A stretch of DNA of 64,000 bases from Paludisphaera rhizosphaerae (GCF_011065895.1 NZ_JAALCR010000002.1:430769-494768); one strand, 5' to 3'; shown: positions 46,640-56,523, counted from the first letter of the stretch. Translations and numbers: made by a program. Notes: a model not told the origin generated them from the sequence alone.

Positions 46640-48871
46640 ATGCCACGTCTTCTGTCGACCGCGGTCCTGGCGGCGACGGTCATCGTCGCGGGAGCGATTG
46701 CCACGCCGCAAGCGTCGGCTGCTCCGGCGCCTTCCACTTACGCGAACGTCGAGAAGGCGATCCGCGACATCAACGAGGGCTGGTCGCGTCCTGATGCGCC
46801 CAAGGACCCCAACGCGCCGGGCTGGGGGGTCTTCTTCGAGGCCATCCTTCTGCAGGCGAAAAAATACGACCAAGCTCAGAAGCCTGAAGATCGATTAACC
46901 GCGTTGAATCAGCTTTATCAGATGTCCGTGGCCCTGGAGCCCGTCGCCTGGCAGCCGGCTCAGGCGGTCCGCGAGGAGCTCCGCTCGTGGCTGCGGCCTC
47001 GCGTGCAGTTGGCCTGGGCTGAGCGTCGAATCGACGACCACATCAAGGGGCTGCCTCCGACCACCGACCCCTCCGTGCAGGCGAACCGCCAGGCCTGGGC
47101 CGACTTCGTCGGCAACGATCTGGGCAAGGCTCTGAGCAAGTACCACGGAGCCTCCAGCGTCGGCCAGCGGCAGGACGGGCTCAACGACATCCACCGTGCG
47201 CTCGCGGCGCTCAATCAGCGGAACGCCTCGCAGCCCTGGCAGCCTTCCGCCGAGCTTCAAAACGCGATCAACGGCCTGTTCAACCAGCCCAACCTGGACG
47301 TCACGGCTGACCTCTCGATCGTCCAGCCGATCTTCGACGCCCCGCTGGTCCAGACCGGCCCCGTCTACCGCAAAGGCTACTGGTCCCAGGTGACGGCCGG
47401 CCCCAAGACGGGCTTCGGTCTGCTCCCTAGCGACAACGGGATCGCCTTCTACAATCGCCAGCAGCTCCAGAGCTCAACGCCGATCACCGACTTCCAGAAC
47501 CAGATCGCCGCCGACCCCCAGGGCCAGCGTGCGGCTCGGATGTACTACTTCTCGGCGACGACCTACGACTGGGCTGAGCAGACGATTGTCGCCCTGCTGA
47601 GCCCCTCGGGCCTCTCGCTGACTCCCCAGTCGACGCACAACATCAGCGCCCAGATCTGCTCCGCGCCTCAGGCCGGCGGCGGTCTGATGCGGGCGATCGC
47701 GGGGCTGGTCGGCTACTCGCAGGATCGGATCAACAACGAGGTCTATCAAAACGCCCTGCCCCGCTTCCAGCAGCAGATCCCGCAAGAGGCCCAGGAAGAG
47801 GCCGAGGAGCGGATCGCCGGCGAACTGGCCCAGCGCAACGGCCAGATTCGGCAGTACCTTCCCGGCAACAACCTGCTGGCGATTCAGGAGTTCCTGATCT
47901 CAGGCCTTACGATGCGATCGCGGCCTGACGCCGTCTACGTCGGCGGCCTGTTCCAGTCGAGCACCGGCGACCACCAGCGCGGGGCGGATTCGCCGCAGCC
48001 CGCCCGATTCGCCGCTCCCGACGCCGGGCTGACCGCCGACATCCACGTCGGCTCCGTCCTCACCAGTGCCGTTGATGGGCTCTTCCACCGCCCGGGCGTC
48101 CAGGAAGTCCAGAACTTCATGATCGTCACCCACGACGTCCCTCCGGGCACGCCTCCGGGCGAAGCCGTGACCGTGACGAAGAACGTCGACTTTCCGACCT
48201 ACCTCAAGGCCGTCGACGAAGCGAAGAAGGCCAACAACCCCAAGGTGCAGGCGATCCGCGTGAAGCGGCCCTCGCAGGCCCCGACGTTCGCCGCCGACGC
48301 CCGCGGGTTCCTCGTGGCCGTGGTCAAGGACGTCGAGATCGAAGTCCCCGCCCCCGATCCCAACAGCCAGGCCGGGAAGGCTGTCGGAGTCGAGGCGAAG
48401 GTCCTGCGCATCAAGCTGCCGCAGGCGGAGATCGCCCTTTCCTACAAGGTCGATCCCAAGTCCGCCAACTCGTTCCACGTCTCCGGCAAGGTTGAGGACC
48501 TGACCGTCCCGCCGACCTCGGAGGTCGTCGCGATTCTGGACGACGAGAAGGCCCCTCACTCGCTCAACCGCTTTAGCGGGGCGCTGGTGATCACGGCGCT
48601 TCTCGGCAAGCTGCGGACGACGCCGCTCGACCTGAACCTCGACAACGTTCGTCTGCCGGGGCTCGCCATCACGTCGATCTCGCCCGTCGATCCCTCAGGC
48701 TGGGCCCGAGTGAACCTCGTCCGAACCAACGAGCCGATCGCCTCGCCGATGGTCCAGGCTCCTACAGAGCCGGCGCCGGTCGTCGAGGCCCAGCCTCAGC
48801 CGGCTTACGTCACCGTTCCCGTTCAGGTTCAGGTGCCGGTCCAGGCGGCCGTCGTAACCTACGAGCCGTGA
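46640..48871 (+). CDS. Large exported protein of unknown function
   Basis: 743 residues; signal peptide ending near ASAAP. N-terminal region is helical (VEKAIRDINEGWSRPD, RLTALNQLYQMSVALE), middle region alpha/beta, C-terminal 150 residues beta-rich, ending in a Pro/Gln/Val repeat tail (APVVEAQPQPAYVTVPVQVQ). GGGAG stands 8 nt before the ATG at 46640; the longer frame from 46559 is rejected. It looks like a conserved planctomycete periplasmic or surface protein; family not recognised. Confidence 0.75.
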   Translation: MPRLLSTAVLAATVIVAGAIATPQASAAPAPSTYANVEKAIRDINEGWSRPDAPKDPNAPGWGVFFEAILLQAKKYDQAQKPEDRLTALNQLYQMSVALEPVAWQPAQAVREELRSWLRPRVQLAWAERRIDDHIKGLPPTTDPSVQANRQAWADFVGNDLGKALSKYHGASSVGQRQDGLNDIHRALAALNQRNASQPWQPSAELQNAINGLFNQPNLDVTADLSIVQPIFDAPLVQTGPVYRKGYWSQVTAGPKTGFGLLPSDNGIAFYNRQQLQSSTPITDFQNQIAADPQGQRAARMYYFSATTYDWAEQTIVALLSPSGLSLTPQSTHNISAQICSAPQAGGGLMRAIAGLVGYSQDRINNEVYQNALPRFQQQIPQEAQEEAEERIAGELAQRNGQIRQYLPGNNLLAIQEFLISGLTMRSRPDAVYVGGLFQSSTGDHQRGADSPQPARFAAPDAGLTADIHVGSVLTSAVDGLFHRPGVQEVQNFMIVTHDVPPGTPPGEAVTVTKNVDFPTYLKAVDEAKKANNPKVQAIRVKRPSQAPTFAADARGFLVAVVKDVEIEVPAPDPNSQAGKAVGVEAKVLRIKLPQAEIALSYKVDPKSANSFHVSGKVEDLTVPPTSEVVAILDDEKAPHSLNRFSGALVITALLGKLRTTPLDLNLDNVRLPGLAITSISPVDPSGWARVNLVRTNEPIASPMVQAPTEPAPVVEAQPQPAYVTVPVQVQVPVQAAVVTYEP

Positions 48872-48907
48872 TCGAGAGCTGAGAGATCAACCTGTTCACG
48901 AGTACTT

Positions 48908-48945
48908 CGGCCGGGTGCCCGCGGAATACCGCGGAGCCCCGGCCG
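48908..48945. terminator. Hairpin between convergent genes
   Basis: CGGCCGGG / CCCGGCCG outer stem with CGCGG / CCGCG inner stem, followed rightward by TCGTGCTTTT. It separates the exported-protein gene from the threonine aldolase gene. Confidence 0.7.
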
Positions 48946-48954
48946 TCGTGCTTT

Positions 48955-50019
48955 TCAGTAGACGACGGTCTCAGCCGCGAGCATCTCCGGGTCGATGGCC
49001 CGAATGATCTCCGCGGCCTGCTCGGCGTCATCGCTGCTGACGTCCAGGTGAGTGCAAGCCCGTAACGTCTGATCGCCGAGGGCGGAAGCGAGAACGCCGT
49101 GCGACTTGAGATGCGCGACCACCTCCGCCGCCGTGGCGAGCGACGGATCCACGGTCACCCAGACGAGGTTCGTCTCGACCTGAGATTCGAGTTCGAGTCC
49201 TTCGACTTCCGAGAACGCCTCTGCGAGGATCAGCGCATTGGCATGATCCTCGGCGAGTCGCTCGACGTTGTTCTCGAGCGCATAAAGTGCGGCCGCCGCC
49301 AGAACGCCTGCCTGGCGCATCCCGCCGCCGAGCAACTTCCGCAGCCGCCGCGCCTGACGGATGGCCTGCGCCGAGCCGGCGACGGCCGAGCCGACAGGGG
49401 CACCCAGGCCCTTCGAGAAGCAGATCGCCATCGTGTCGAAGGACTTCCCCCATTCGTCGGCTGGTACGCCCGAGGCCACCACGGCGTTCATCAGCCGGGC
49501 GCCGTCGAGATGCATCGCCAGTCCCTCGCTCCGCGCCCATGAGGCGATCGCGCGGACGTCCTCGATCGGATGGACCCGACCGCCCCCACGGTTGTGCGTG
49601 TTCTCCAACGTGACCAGCCGCGTGCGGACGTGGTGCGGGTCGTCGGGGTGGATCGCGTCCTCGATCTCGTCGAGAGTCAGCAGGCCGGATTCGCCGAGAA
49701 AGGTCCGCGACGTGACTCCCCAGAGACGGGCGATTCCGCCGGCCTCCCACCAGTAGACGTGCGACGTTCCGGAGCAGAGCAACTCGTCCCCCGGACGCGT
49801 GTGCAGGCCAATGGCGATCTGGTTGGCCATCGTCCCCGACGGCGTGAAGAGCGCCGCTTCCTTGCCGAGTAGGGCGGCCGTGCGAGCTTCGAGGGCCTGG
49901 ACCGTGGGGTCCTCGCCGTAAACGTCGTCCCCCACCGCCGCCTCGGCCATCGCCTTTCGCATCGCCGGCGAGGGCCTGGTCACGGTGTCGGACCGGAGGT
50001 CGATCGGCGGTCGGCTCAT
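48955..50019 (-). CDS. ltaE: Low-specificity threonine aldolase
   Basis: 354-residue PLP enzyme splitting threonine to glycine and acetaldehyde. Starts [20 protein letters not shown], then [35 protein letters not shown] and the PLP Lys in [17 protein letters not shown] precedes the ATG at 50019 by about 11 nt. Confidence 0.93.
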   Translation of the reverse strand: MSRPPIDLRSDTVTRPSPAMRKAMAEAAVGDDVYGEDPTVQALEARTAALLGKEAALFTPSGTMANQIAIGLHTRPGDELLCSGTSHVYWWEAGGIARLWGVTSRTFLGESGLLTLDEIEDAIHPDDPHHVRTRLVTLENTHNRGGGRVHPIEDVRAIASWARSEGLAMHLDGARLMNAVVASGVPADEWGKSFDTMAICFSKGLGAPVGSAVAGSAQAIRQARRLRKLLGGGMRQAGVLAAAALYALENNVERLAEDHANALILAEAFSEVEGLELESQVETNLVWVTVDPSLATAAEVVAHLKSHGVLASALGDQTLRACTHLDVSSDDAEQAAEIIRAIDPEMLAAETVVY

Positions 50020-50165
50020 CGGCGGACGTCTCCTCGAAAAGGCGCTGGGGAAGTCGTTTCGACCGCAGATTGTCGGTCTCCACACACCGCTCGGTCAACC
50101 CAACGCCGGAGACTGTCGACGAGCAGGCGGTGGTGACGTATCCTGGTCGCTTTCACTCGCCCCCT

Positions 50166-50235
50166 CGTAGGCTGGGTCGAGACCTCGCCCTCGCGACCCT
50201 CGGCCTCGTCAAGCTGGGTCTCGACCCAGCCTACG
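50166..50235. repeat. 18-bp perfect inverted repeat, REP-like
   Basis: CGTAGGCTGGGTCGAGAC (50166-50183) and its exact mirror (50218-50235) around a 34-nt centre. The arm is of the GGCTGGGTCGAGAC/GTCTCGACCCAGCC type that recurs as intergenic palindromes in many bacteria. It lies 18 nt before the UbiD start codon. Confidence 0.75.
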
Positions 50236-50253
50236 GACAAAGGATTCGTCCGG

Positions 50254-52083
50254 ATGGGCTATCGTTCGCTTGCCGAATGCGTCGCGGATCTCCGCAAAAA
50301 CGACCGCCTCGTCGTGATCGAGGAGGAGGTCGACCCTTATCTGGAAGTTGGCGCAATCCAGCGCAGGGTCTATCAGGCGGGAGGTCCGGCCCTTCTTTTC
50401 CGTCGGGTGAAGGGGACGGCCTTCCCGATGGCCGGGAATCTGTTCGGGACCATCGAACGCGCCCGCTTCCTCTTCCGCGATACCCTCGACTCCGTCGCCC
50501 GCCTCGTCGAAATGAAGGTCGACCCGTCCGCTGCCATGAAGCGCCCCTGGCGGTTCCGGGGCGTCCCCTTCACCGGCCTGCACCTCCTGCCGAAGCGCGT
50601 TCATCGGGGTCCGATCCTGGCTCATCAAACCACGATCTCGAAACTCCCCGCCCTGACCTCGTGGCCCAAGGACGGCGGCCCGTTCGTCACCCTGCCGCTG
50701 GTTTACACCGAGGATCCCGACCGTCCCGGCCTGGCCCGGTCGAACCTGGGAATGTACCGGGTCCAGCTCTCCGGCAATGAGTACGAGACCGACCGCGAGG
50801 TGGGCCTGCACTACCAGATCCATCGCGGAATCGGCGTCCACCACGCGGCGGCCATCCGTCGCGGCGAGCCCCTCCGCGTGAACGTCGTGGTCGGCGGCCC
50901 CCCCGCGATGATGGTCGCGGCGGTGATGCCGCTCCCCGAGGGGCTGCCCGAGTTCGCCTTCGCCGGCGCCCTGGGGGGTCGAAGGGTGGCGATGGTCGCC
51001 CCCGAAGGCCGGCTGGCCATGCCGGCCGAAGCCGACTTCGTCATCTCGGGCTACATCGACCCGAACGTCCGCAAGCCCGAGGGTCCCTTCGGCGACCACC
51101 TCGGCTACTACAGCCTCGCGCACGACTTCCCCGTCCTGAAGGTCGAGCGCGTTTACCACCGTGAAGGAGCGATCTGGCCCTTCACGACGGTCGGACGGCC
51201 CCCGCAGGAAGACACGACCTTCGGCGAATTGATCCACGACCTCACCGGCCCGATCATCCCCACGGTGATCCACGGACTCCACGCCGTCCACGCTGTCGAC
51301 GCCGCGGGCGTCCACCCCCTGCTCCTGGCGATCGCCTCCGAGCGATACGTCCCCTACGCCGAGGTCCGCCGCCCCCAGGAGATCCTGACGGTCGCCAACG
51401 CCGTGCTCGGTCAGGGCCAGTTGTCATTGGCGAAATACCTGCTAATCGTCGCCCGCGAGGATGATCCCGATCTCGATATCCACGACGTCGGCGCTTTCCT
51501 TCGCCACCTCCTGGAACGGATCGACTGGCGGTCTGACCTCCACTTCCAGACACGGACGACGATCGACACCCTCGACTATTCGGGACACGGTTTGAACCAG
51601 GGCTCGAAGGTCGTGATGGCCGCAGCAGGTCCCAAACGCCGGGACCTCCCGCGCGAGATTCCCTCGGAACTCCGCCTCCCCGACGGCTTCCGAGATCCGC
51701 AACTCGTGATGCCTGGCGTGCTCGCCGTCTCCGGACCGAAGTACGCGCTGGAGGCCACCCGGATCGACGCTTTTACCTCGTCGTTCGGCCCCAACGATCC
51801 GATTCGAGCCTTCCCGCTGATCGTGATCGTCGACGACGCCGAGTTCACGGCCCGGACCCTGAACAACTTCGTCTGGGTCGTCTTCACGCGTTCCAACCCC
51901 GCGGCCGACGTCCACGGCATCGACTCGTTCATCCACGACAAACACTGGGGATGTTCAGGCCCGCTCGTCATCGACGCACGAATCAAGCCCCACCATGCGC
52001 CCCCCCTGGAAGACGATCCCGAGGTCGAAAAGCGAGTCGATCGTCTCGCCGCGCCTGGCGGTCCGCTGCATGGGATCATCTGA
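50254..52083 (+). CDS. UbiD-family prenyl-FMN-dependent decarboxylase
   Basis: 609 residues, the UbiD fold: IEEEVDPYLEVGAIQRRVYQ near the start, MYRVQLSGNEYETDREVGLHYQ-type cofactor region (kept here as GNEYETDREVGLHYQ), PEGPFGDHLGYYS, and VDRLAAPGGPL late. Members decarboxylate aromatic or acrylic acids, including ubiquinone and futalosine-route menaquinone intermediates. No UbiX is nearby, so the cofactor must come from elsewhere. Preceded by the inverted repeat in its leader. Confidence 0.9.
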   Translation: MGYRSLAECVADLRKNDRLVVIEEEVDPYLEVGAIQRRVYQAGGPALLFRRVKGTAFPMAGNLFGTIERARFLFRDTLDSVARLVEMKVDPSAAMKRPWRFRGVPFTGLHLLPKRVHRGPILAHQTTISKLPALTSWPKDGGPFVTLPLVYTEDPDRPGLARSNLGMYRVQLSGNEYETDREVGLHYQIHRGIGVHHAAAIRRGEPLRVNVVVGGPPAMMVAAVMPLPEGLPEFAFAGALGGRRVAMVAPEGRLAMPAEADFVISGYIDPNVRKPEGPFGDHLGYYSLAHDFPVLKVERVYHREGAIWPFTTVGRPPQEDTTFGELIHDLTGPIIPTVIHGLHAVHAVDAAGVHPLLLAIASERYVPYAEVRRPQEILTVANAVLGQGQLSLAKYLLIVAREDDPDLDIHDVGAFLRHLLERIDWRSDLHFQTRTTIDTLDYSGHGLNQGSKVVMAAAGPKRRDLPREIPSELRLPDGFRDPQLVMPGVLAVSGPKYALEATRIDAFTSSFGPNDPIRAFPLIVIVDDAEFTARTLNNFVWVVFTRSNPAADVHGIDSFIHDKHWGCSGPLVIDARIKPHHAPPLEDDPEVEKRVDRLAAPGGPLHGII

Positions 52084-52995
52084 CCCCCACGACCCGAGAA
52101 TCCGTCCCAAACCACCTAGCCGGCTCGAAAAGGCTTCGACGATCGCAATCGCGAGGAATGCCTGAGACCATCATCAAGATAAGAGGAGCCTTGTGGGATG
52201 GCCGAGCGAGGGAAGCGGCCGCCCCAGTAAGTCTCCTGAGTTGGAAGAGTGCGCCCGCCCGTGGAACAGCTCTCCCAAGTGAGGAGGGCTCCAACGCACC
52301 GCGACGAAACTGCCGAACGAAGCCAAGCCTGGCGCCAACGCTAGCGACGACCCGCCAGGACTTTACGACAAACCAACCGGACTTTCGTCATGCCAAACGA
52401 AGCCGCCTCGAAGCCAAACCGCGGCGAAGGGCCCATCCGGCCGGGCGGTCATCACGAGGGCTTCCTGCGCTGCGACTCAAACGAAGACACGGCATGTAAA
52501 CACGACGATCGAAGCCAACCGATTTCGCGACGTATCATCCTTATCCTCAAGGCCTTAACTTCGGCCGGACACCCAACGATGGAACCCAATCGAAGCCGTC
52601 CGGGACAGGCCGAGTCAAGCCTCAGGTGTTTTTCGGGGATGCGTCGTCTCATGGTCTCGAATCGGATGCGACGAGGAAACTCGGTTCGTTCGGGTGGGTG
52701 CAGCGAGAGTCGGAAGCGACTCCACTCAAGAGGCGGCGTCGTCCGTGGATTTGACGACGGCCTTCTCAGCCGATACACTGAGTCTCCCCCAGAAGATAGG
52801 GGTGATGCGCGGACGAGTTGCGAGGTTCCCGCCGGGCTTGTGTTTCTTCGCCCCATCCAGGCGACGAGACCTAACGGGCCCCCAGCCCCGCCCGACGTCG
52901 CGCCTGAATTCGAACCGACTCTTGCAAGGCCGCCTCGGGCGATCCGTCCGAGGAGCGCGGCCGGATGGAAACCGTAAACCCAAGAGGTGAAAACC
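52084..52995. other. 912-nt intergenic region with structured elements
   Basis: Between ubiD and rpsB. Frames here have poor protein character. The left half holds the structured RNA candidate at 52185-52292 and a hairpin at 52328-52359; the right part must carry the rpsB promoter, not located by eye. Confidence 0.5.
52185..52359. ncRNA. Candidate structured RNA upstream of rpsB
   Basis: A closing helix GGAGCC/GGCTCC (52185-52190 with 52287-52292) encloses two hairpins: TGGG-GGCCG with CGGCC-CCCA (52194-52226), and CTCCT, TTGG, AGAG with CTCT, CCAA, AGGAG (52233-52286). A further CCTGGCG/CGCCAGG hairpin (52328-52359) follows with an ACTTTA tail. It could be an independent RNA or a long rpsB leader; strand is undetermined. 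No match to 6S, SRP, tmRNA or RNase P was recognised. Confidence 0.4.
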
Positions 52996-53967
52996 GTGTC
53001 ACTGGTCGTTAAGGATCTGATCGACGCCGGCGTGCACTTCGGCCACCGGGCCAGCCGCTGGAACCCGAAGATGAAGCCGTACATCTACGGCAAGCGCAAC
53101 CTGATTCACATCATCGACTTGAAGGAAACCGTCCGCGGCCTGCTCCGCGCCACGAAGTACTTCAACAAGGTGGCCTCGCAGAACGGCCTGATCCTGTTCG
53201 TCGGCACCAAGCGGCAGGCTTCCGAGACGATCGTCGAGGAGTGCACCCGCAGCGGCATGCCCTACGTCACCGAGCGTTGGCTGGGCGGCACGCTGACCAA
53301 CTTCCGGACCATCCGCAGCCGGCTGGAGCGGCTTGAGGAGCTGGAGACGATCCTCGACGGCGAGCAGGCGTCCAGCTACTCCAAGAAGATGATCTCCACG
53401 CTCTCCCGCGAGCGCAAGAAGATCGAGCGGAACCTCAGCGGCATCCGGAACATGACCCGGCTCCCCGAGGCCCTGCTGGTCGTCGACCCGCGCCGCGAGC
53501 ACATCGCCGTGGCCGAAGCCCGCAAGCTGGGCATCAAGGTCGTCGCTCTGCTTGACACCGACTGCGATCCCGACCTGATCGACCTGCCGATCCCCGGCAA
53601 CGACGACAGCATGCGGTCGATCGAGCTGGTCATCAAGCGGCTGACCGACGCCATCATCGACGGCAAGGCCGCCGCCCCGGCCGAGCCCCCGCCGTCGGCC
53701 GACCGTGACGACCGCGACGACCGTCGCGGCGGCGACCGGCGCGACCGTGGCGATCGTCGCCGCGGCCCTGGCGGCCCCCGCGACGGCGGCATCCGGATGG
53801 GCGGCCCTCGGCCCCCGGCCCCGGCCCCGGTCGCCGAAGCTGCCGCTCCGGCCCCCGCTCCGGTCGAGTCCGCACCGGTCGAGCCTGCCCCGGCCTCCGA
53901 GCCCGCTCCGGTTGAGTCCACTCCGGCTCCCGCCTCCGAAGACGCTGCTCCGGCCGAAGGCGTCTGA
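52996..53967 (+). CDS. rpsB: 30S ribosomal protein S2 with long C-terminal tail
   Basis: 323 residues. Residues 1-230 are normal S2 ([66 protein letters not shown]). The last 90 residues are low complexity: an Asp/Arg/Gly stretch and then a Pro/Ala/Glu/Val run. AAGAGG stands 8 nt before the GTG at 52996; a GTG at 52987 lies inside the binding site and is rejected. First gene of rpsB-tsf-pyrH-frr. Confidence 0.95.
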   Translation: MSLVVKDLIDAGVHFGHRASRWNPKMKPYIYGKRNLIHIIDLKETVRGLLRATKYFNKVASQNGLILFVGTKRQASETIVEECTRSGMPYVTERWLGGTLTNFRTIRSRLERLEELETILDGEQASSYSKKMISTLSRERKKIERNLSGIRNMTRLPEALLVVDPRREHIAVAEARKLGIKVVALLDTDCDPDLIDLPIPGNDDSMRSIELVIKRLTDAIIDGKAAAPAEPPPSADRDDRDDRRGGDRRDRGDRRRGPGGPRDGGIRMGGPRPPAPAPVAEAAAPAPAPVESAPVEPAPASEPAPVESTPAPASEDAAPAEGV

Positions 53968-53982
53968 GCTCGATCCGACCTG

Positions 53983-54024
53983 GACGGCCCCGGACCGCCT
54001 GACCTGGGCGGGCCCGGGGCCGTC
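53983..54024. other. Hairpin between rpsB and tsf
   Basis: GACGGCCCCGG pairs with CCGGGGCCGTC, with an inner CCGCC/GGCGG. There is no T-run, so it may be a partial attenuator or processing site in the operon, not a full stop. Confidence 0.55.
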
Positions 54025-54094
54025 GGCCGAAATCACATCGACATATTCAAGACATCACGAAATACGATCTAGAAAGCCAAGGGGGATTTTTCCG

Positions 54095-54691
54095 ATGGCC
54101 GAGATCACGGCTCAGGCTGTGAACGAGTTCCGCAAGAAGACCGGGCTGGGCCTGATGGAGTGCAAGAAGCTCCTGACCGAGGCCGGCGGCGACCTGGCCA
54201 AGGCCGAGACCCTGGCCAAGGAGCGCGGGCTGAAGCAGGCCGAGCTCCGCTCCGGCCGCGCCGCCAAGGCCGGCCGCGTCGAGGCGTACATCCACCACGA
54301 CAGCAAGTCGGGCGTCCTGCTCGAGCTGAACTGCGAGACCGACTTCGTCGCCCGCAACGACGAGTTCAAGCAGCTCGCCAAGGACCTCGCCCTGCACGTC
54401 ATGGCCGTGAACCCGAAGTACGTCCGCCGCGAGGACGTGCCCGAAGAGGCCGTGGCCGAGCAGAAGCGCATCTTCATGAGCCAGGTCGCCGACAAGCCGG
54501 TCGCCATCCAAGAGAAGATCGCGACCGGCAAGATCGACGCCTGGTACGCCGAATCCGTCCTGATGGATCAGCCGTTCATCCGCGACGACTCGAAGAGCGT
54601 CAAGGACGTCATCATGGGCGTCAACGCCCGGACCGGCGAGAACATCTCGGTCGCCCGCTTCGCCCGCTTCATCGTCGGCGAAGAGCGCTGA
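54095..54691 (+). CDS. tsf: Elongation factor Ts
   Basis: 198 residues; nucleotide exchange factor for EF-Tu. N-terminal UBA-like domain [19 protein letters not shown] with [18 protein letters not shown], then the core [17 protein letters not shown] with TDFVA. It is the shorter one-core form of the family. AAGGGGG precedes the ATG at 54095; the open frame from 53705 overlaps rpsB and is not used. Confidence 0.95.
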   Translation: MAEITAQAVNEFRKKTGLGLMECKKLLTEAGGDLAKAETLAKERGLKQAELRSGRAAKAGRVEAYIHHDSKSGVLLELNCETDFVARNDEFKQLAKDLALHVMAVNPKYVRREDVPEEAVAEQKRIFMSQVADKPVAIQEKIATGKIDAWYAESVLMDQPFIRDDSKSVKDVIMGVNARTGENISVARFARFIVGEER

Positions 54692-54709
54692 GAAACCGAT
54701 CCCGCACCC

Positions 54710-54738
54710 GCCGGCTGCGCCCCCGCGACGCAGCCGGC
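54710..54738. other. Hairpin between tsf and pyrH
   Basis: GCCGGCTGCG (54710-54719) and CGCAGCCGGC (54729-54738), 9-nt loop, no T-run. Probably tunes read-through in the operon. Confidence 0.5.
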
Positions 54739-54782
54739 GCGATCCATTCGCGACTCGACCCGACCCCACCAAGGGACAGGAC

Positions 54783-55550
54783 ATGGACCCCAACGCGCCG
54801 ACCGGGAAAGCCGCCTTCCGTCGCATTCTGCTGAAACTCTCCGGCGAGAGCTTCTGCCGCCCCGGCGAAGGGGGCATCAGCGTCGAGGAGGTCAGCCGGA
54901 TCGCCCGCCAGATCTCGCGCATCGCGGCCCTCGGCGTCGAGGTCGGCGTCGTGGTCGGGGGCGGCAACATCCTCCGCGGCGCCCAACTCATCAGTCGCGG
55001 CGCAGACGTCATCAAGGAAGCCACGGCCCACTACATGGGCATGACCGCAACGGTCATCAACGGCCTGGCCCTTCAGGACGCCCTGGAGAGCATGGGTTGC
55101 GAAACCCGACTGATGACCACCATCCACATGAACGAGATCGCCGAGCCGTTCATCCGCCGCCGCGCCCTCTCGCACCTGAGCAAAGGCCGGATCATCGTCC
55201 TGTCGACGGGGACCGGCAGCCCGTTCGTCACCACCGACACCGCCGCCGCCCTCCGCGGCAAGGAGCTCGGCGTCGACGTCTTGATGAAGGCCACCCGGGT
55301 CGACGGCGTCTACTCGGCCGATCCAGAGAAGAATCCTCACGCCGTCCTCTACGAGTCGCTCAACTATGATCAGGTCCTTCGCGACGAGTTGAAGGTCATG
55401 GATATGACGGCCATCGGCATGTGCATGGAAAACCGCCTGCCGATCCTGGTGTTCAACTTCAAGAAAGAAGGGAACATCGAGCGCGTCGTTTGCGGAGAGC
55501 CGATCGGCACCTGGGTCGGCTCCGCGACTCGCCCGCGAGCCGGGCTCTGA
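54783..55550 (+). CDS. pyrH: UMP kinase
   Basis: 255-residue hexameric kinase making UDP from [14 protein letters not shown] at the start, [48 protein letters not shown], and [13 protein letters not shown]. Sits between tsf and frr as in most bacteria. Confidence 0.96.
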   Translation: MDPNAPTGKAAFRRILLKLSGESFCRPGEGGISVEEVSRIARQISRIAALGVEVGVVVGGGNILRGAQLISRGADVIKEATAHYMGMTATVINGLALQDALESMGCETRLMTTIHMNEIAEPFIRRRALSHLSKGRIIVLSTGTGSPFVTTDTAAALRGKELGVDVLMKATRVDGVYSADPEKNPHAVLYESLNYDQVLRDELKVMDMTAIGMCMENRLPILVFNFKKEGNIERVVCGEPIGTWVGSATRPRAGL

Positions 55551-55676
55551 GAACGAGTCGTCGCCCGCGTCAGTAGGCGGCCTGCGGCGACGCTGTTAAG
55601 ATGATCGAGATCCCACCGCCCTTCCCCGACCCGTCCCATTCCCAAGCGATTCGCGCCGAGCCAGGGAGCCGTCCCG

Positions 55677-56237
55677 ATGAGCATCGAAGAAATCGAACTC
55701 GAAGCCGAAGATCGGATGGAGAAGAGCGTCACGCTGCTGACCGACCAACTCCGCGGCATCCGCACCGGCCGCGCCAACGTCGGGCTCGTCGAGTCGGTCC
55801 GCGTCGAATACTACGGCTCCTCCACCCCGCTGAAGCAGCTCGCCAATCTGAGCACCCCTGAGCCTCAGCAGATCCTCATCCGTCCCTTCGACCCCTCGGT
55901 CGTCGGCGACATCATCAAGGCCATCCAGACCAGCGACCTGGGCCTGACTCCGAACTCCGACGGCAAGGCCGTCCGTCTCAATATCCCGCCTCTGTCGGTC
56001 GAGCAGCGTAAGAAGCTGGTCGGCCGCGTGAAGGACCTCGCCGAAGAGGCCCGCGTGTCGATCCGCAACATCCGCCGCGACGCCAACAAGCAGGCCGACG
56101 TCGAACAGGGCGAGAAGATCCTCACCGAGGACGACGTCACCACCTGCAAGGAACAGATCCAGTCCCTCACGAAGAAATTCGAGGGAAGGGTCAACGACCT
56201 CGCCGAAAAGAAGTCCGAAGAGATCCTTGAGTCCTGA
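55677..56237 (+). CDS. frr: Ribosome recycling factor
   Basis: 186 residues; with EF-G splits post-termination ribosomes. AEDRMEKSVTLLTDQLRGIR followed by TGRANVGLVES, PSVVGDI-like domain II (DPSVVGDIIKAIQTSDLG) and LPPLSVEQRKKL-type helix (IPPLSVEQRKKLVGRVKDL). AGGGAG precedes the ATG. A terminator follows. Confidence 0.96.
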   Translation: MSIEEIELEAEDRMEKSVTLLTDQLRGIRTGRANVGLVESVRVEYYGSSTPLKQLANLSTPEPQQILIRPFDPSVVGDIIKAIQTSDLGLTPNSDGKAVRLNIPPLSVEQRKKLVGRVKDLAEEARVSIRNIRRDANKQADVEQGEKILTEDDVTTCKEQIQSLTKKFEGRVNDLAEKKSEEILES

Positions 56238-56252
56238 TCCTAACCTCGCTCC

Positions 56253-56281
56253 GGCGGGCGACTTACGAGAAGTCGCCCGCC
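56253..56281 (+). terminator. Hairpin terminator after frr
   Basis: GGCGGGCGACTT (56253-56264) and AAGTCGCCCGCC (56270-56281), 12 perfect pairs, 5-nt loop, followed by ACCCTCTTG, a poor U-tract. Confidence 0.7.
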
Positions 56282-56287
56282 ACCCTC

Positions 56288-56316
56288 TTGACCCCAAACG
56301 CCTTGTACCCTATAGT
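56288..56316 (+). promoter_or_regulatory. Sigma70-type promoter of tRNA-Val
   Basis: TTGACC (56288-56293) and TATAGT (56311-56316) with a 17-nt spacer. Transcription would start about 56323, 29 nt before the tRNA. Confidence 0.75.
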
Positions 56317-56351
56317 GTGATTCCCCGGGGCGAGATGCTCCAAAACACCCC

Positions 56352-56425
56352 GGGCGATTAGCTCAGTTGGCTAGAGCGCATGCTCGACACGCATGAGGTC
56401 ACAGGTTCGAATCCTGTATCGCCCA
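56352..56425 (+). tRNA. tRNA-Val (anticodon GAC), unusual C33
   Basis: Full cloverleaf: acceptor GGGCGAT/ATCGCCC, D-arm GCTC/GAGC, anticodon stem CATGC/GCATG (56379-56383 with 56391-56395), loop TCGACAC, variable AGGTC, T-arm ACAGG/CCTGT with loop TTCGAAT, discriminator A. CCA is not encoded. The anticodon GAC is Val. Position 33 reads C where U is almost universal. The integrase gene starts 98 nt downstream, so the 3' half is a likely attachment site. Confidence 0.85.
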
Positions 56426-56463
56426 CTCCGTAAGTCTCGCCGAAAGCTCACTTTAGAGCTTAC

Positions 56464-56480
56464 CCGCCGTAGGACGGCGG
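56464..56480 (+). other. Leader hairpin before the integrase
   Basis: CCGCCGT/ACGGCGG with a 3-nt loop, 43 nt before the integrase ATG. An AAGCTC/GAGCTT inverted repeat lies just upstream (56444-56461). Such a hairpin precedes each rightward unit of this element. Confidence 0.55.
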
Positions 56481-56523
56481 AGCGGCCCAGGTCGGTAATA
56501 CTACCGTTTCTGGAGTCGCTGTC

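Noticed and set aside
52390..52977. 195-residue frame before rpsB
   Set aside because: No ribosome site, low-complexity Arg/Pro/Ser composition, no motif; region more likely regulatory.
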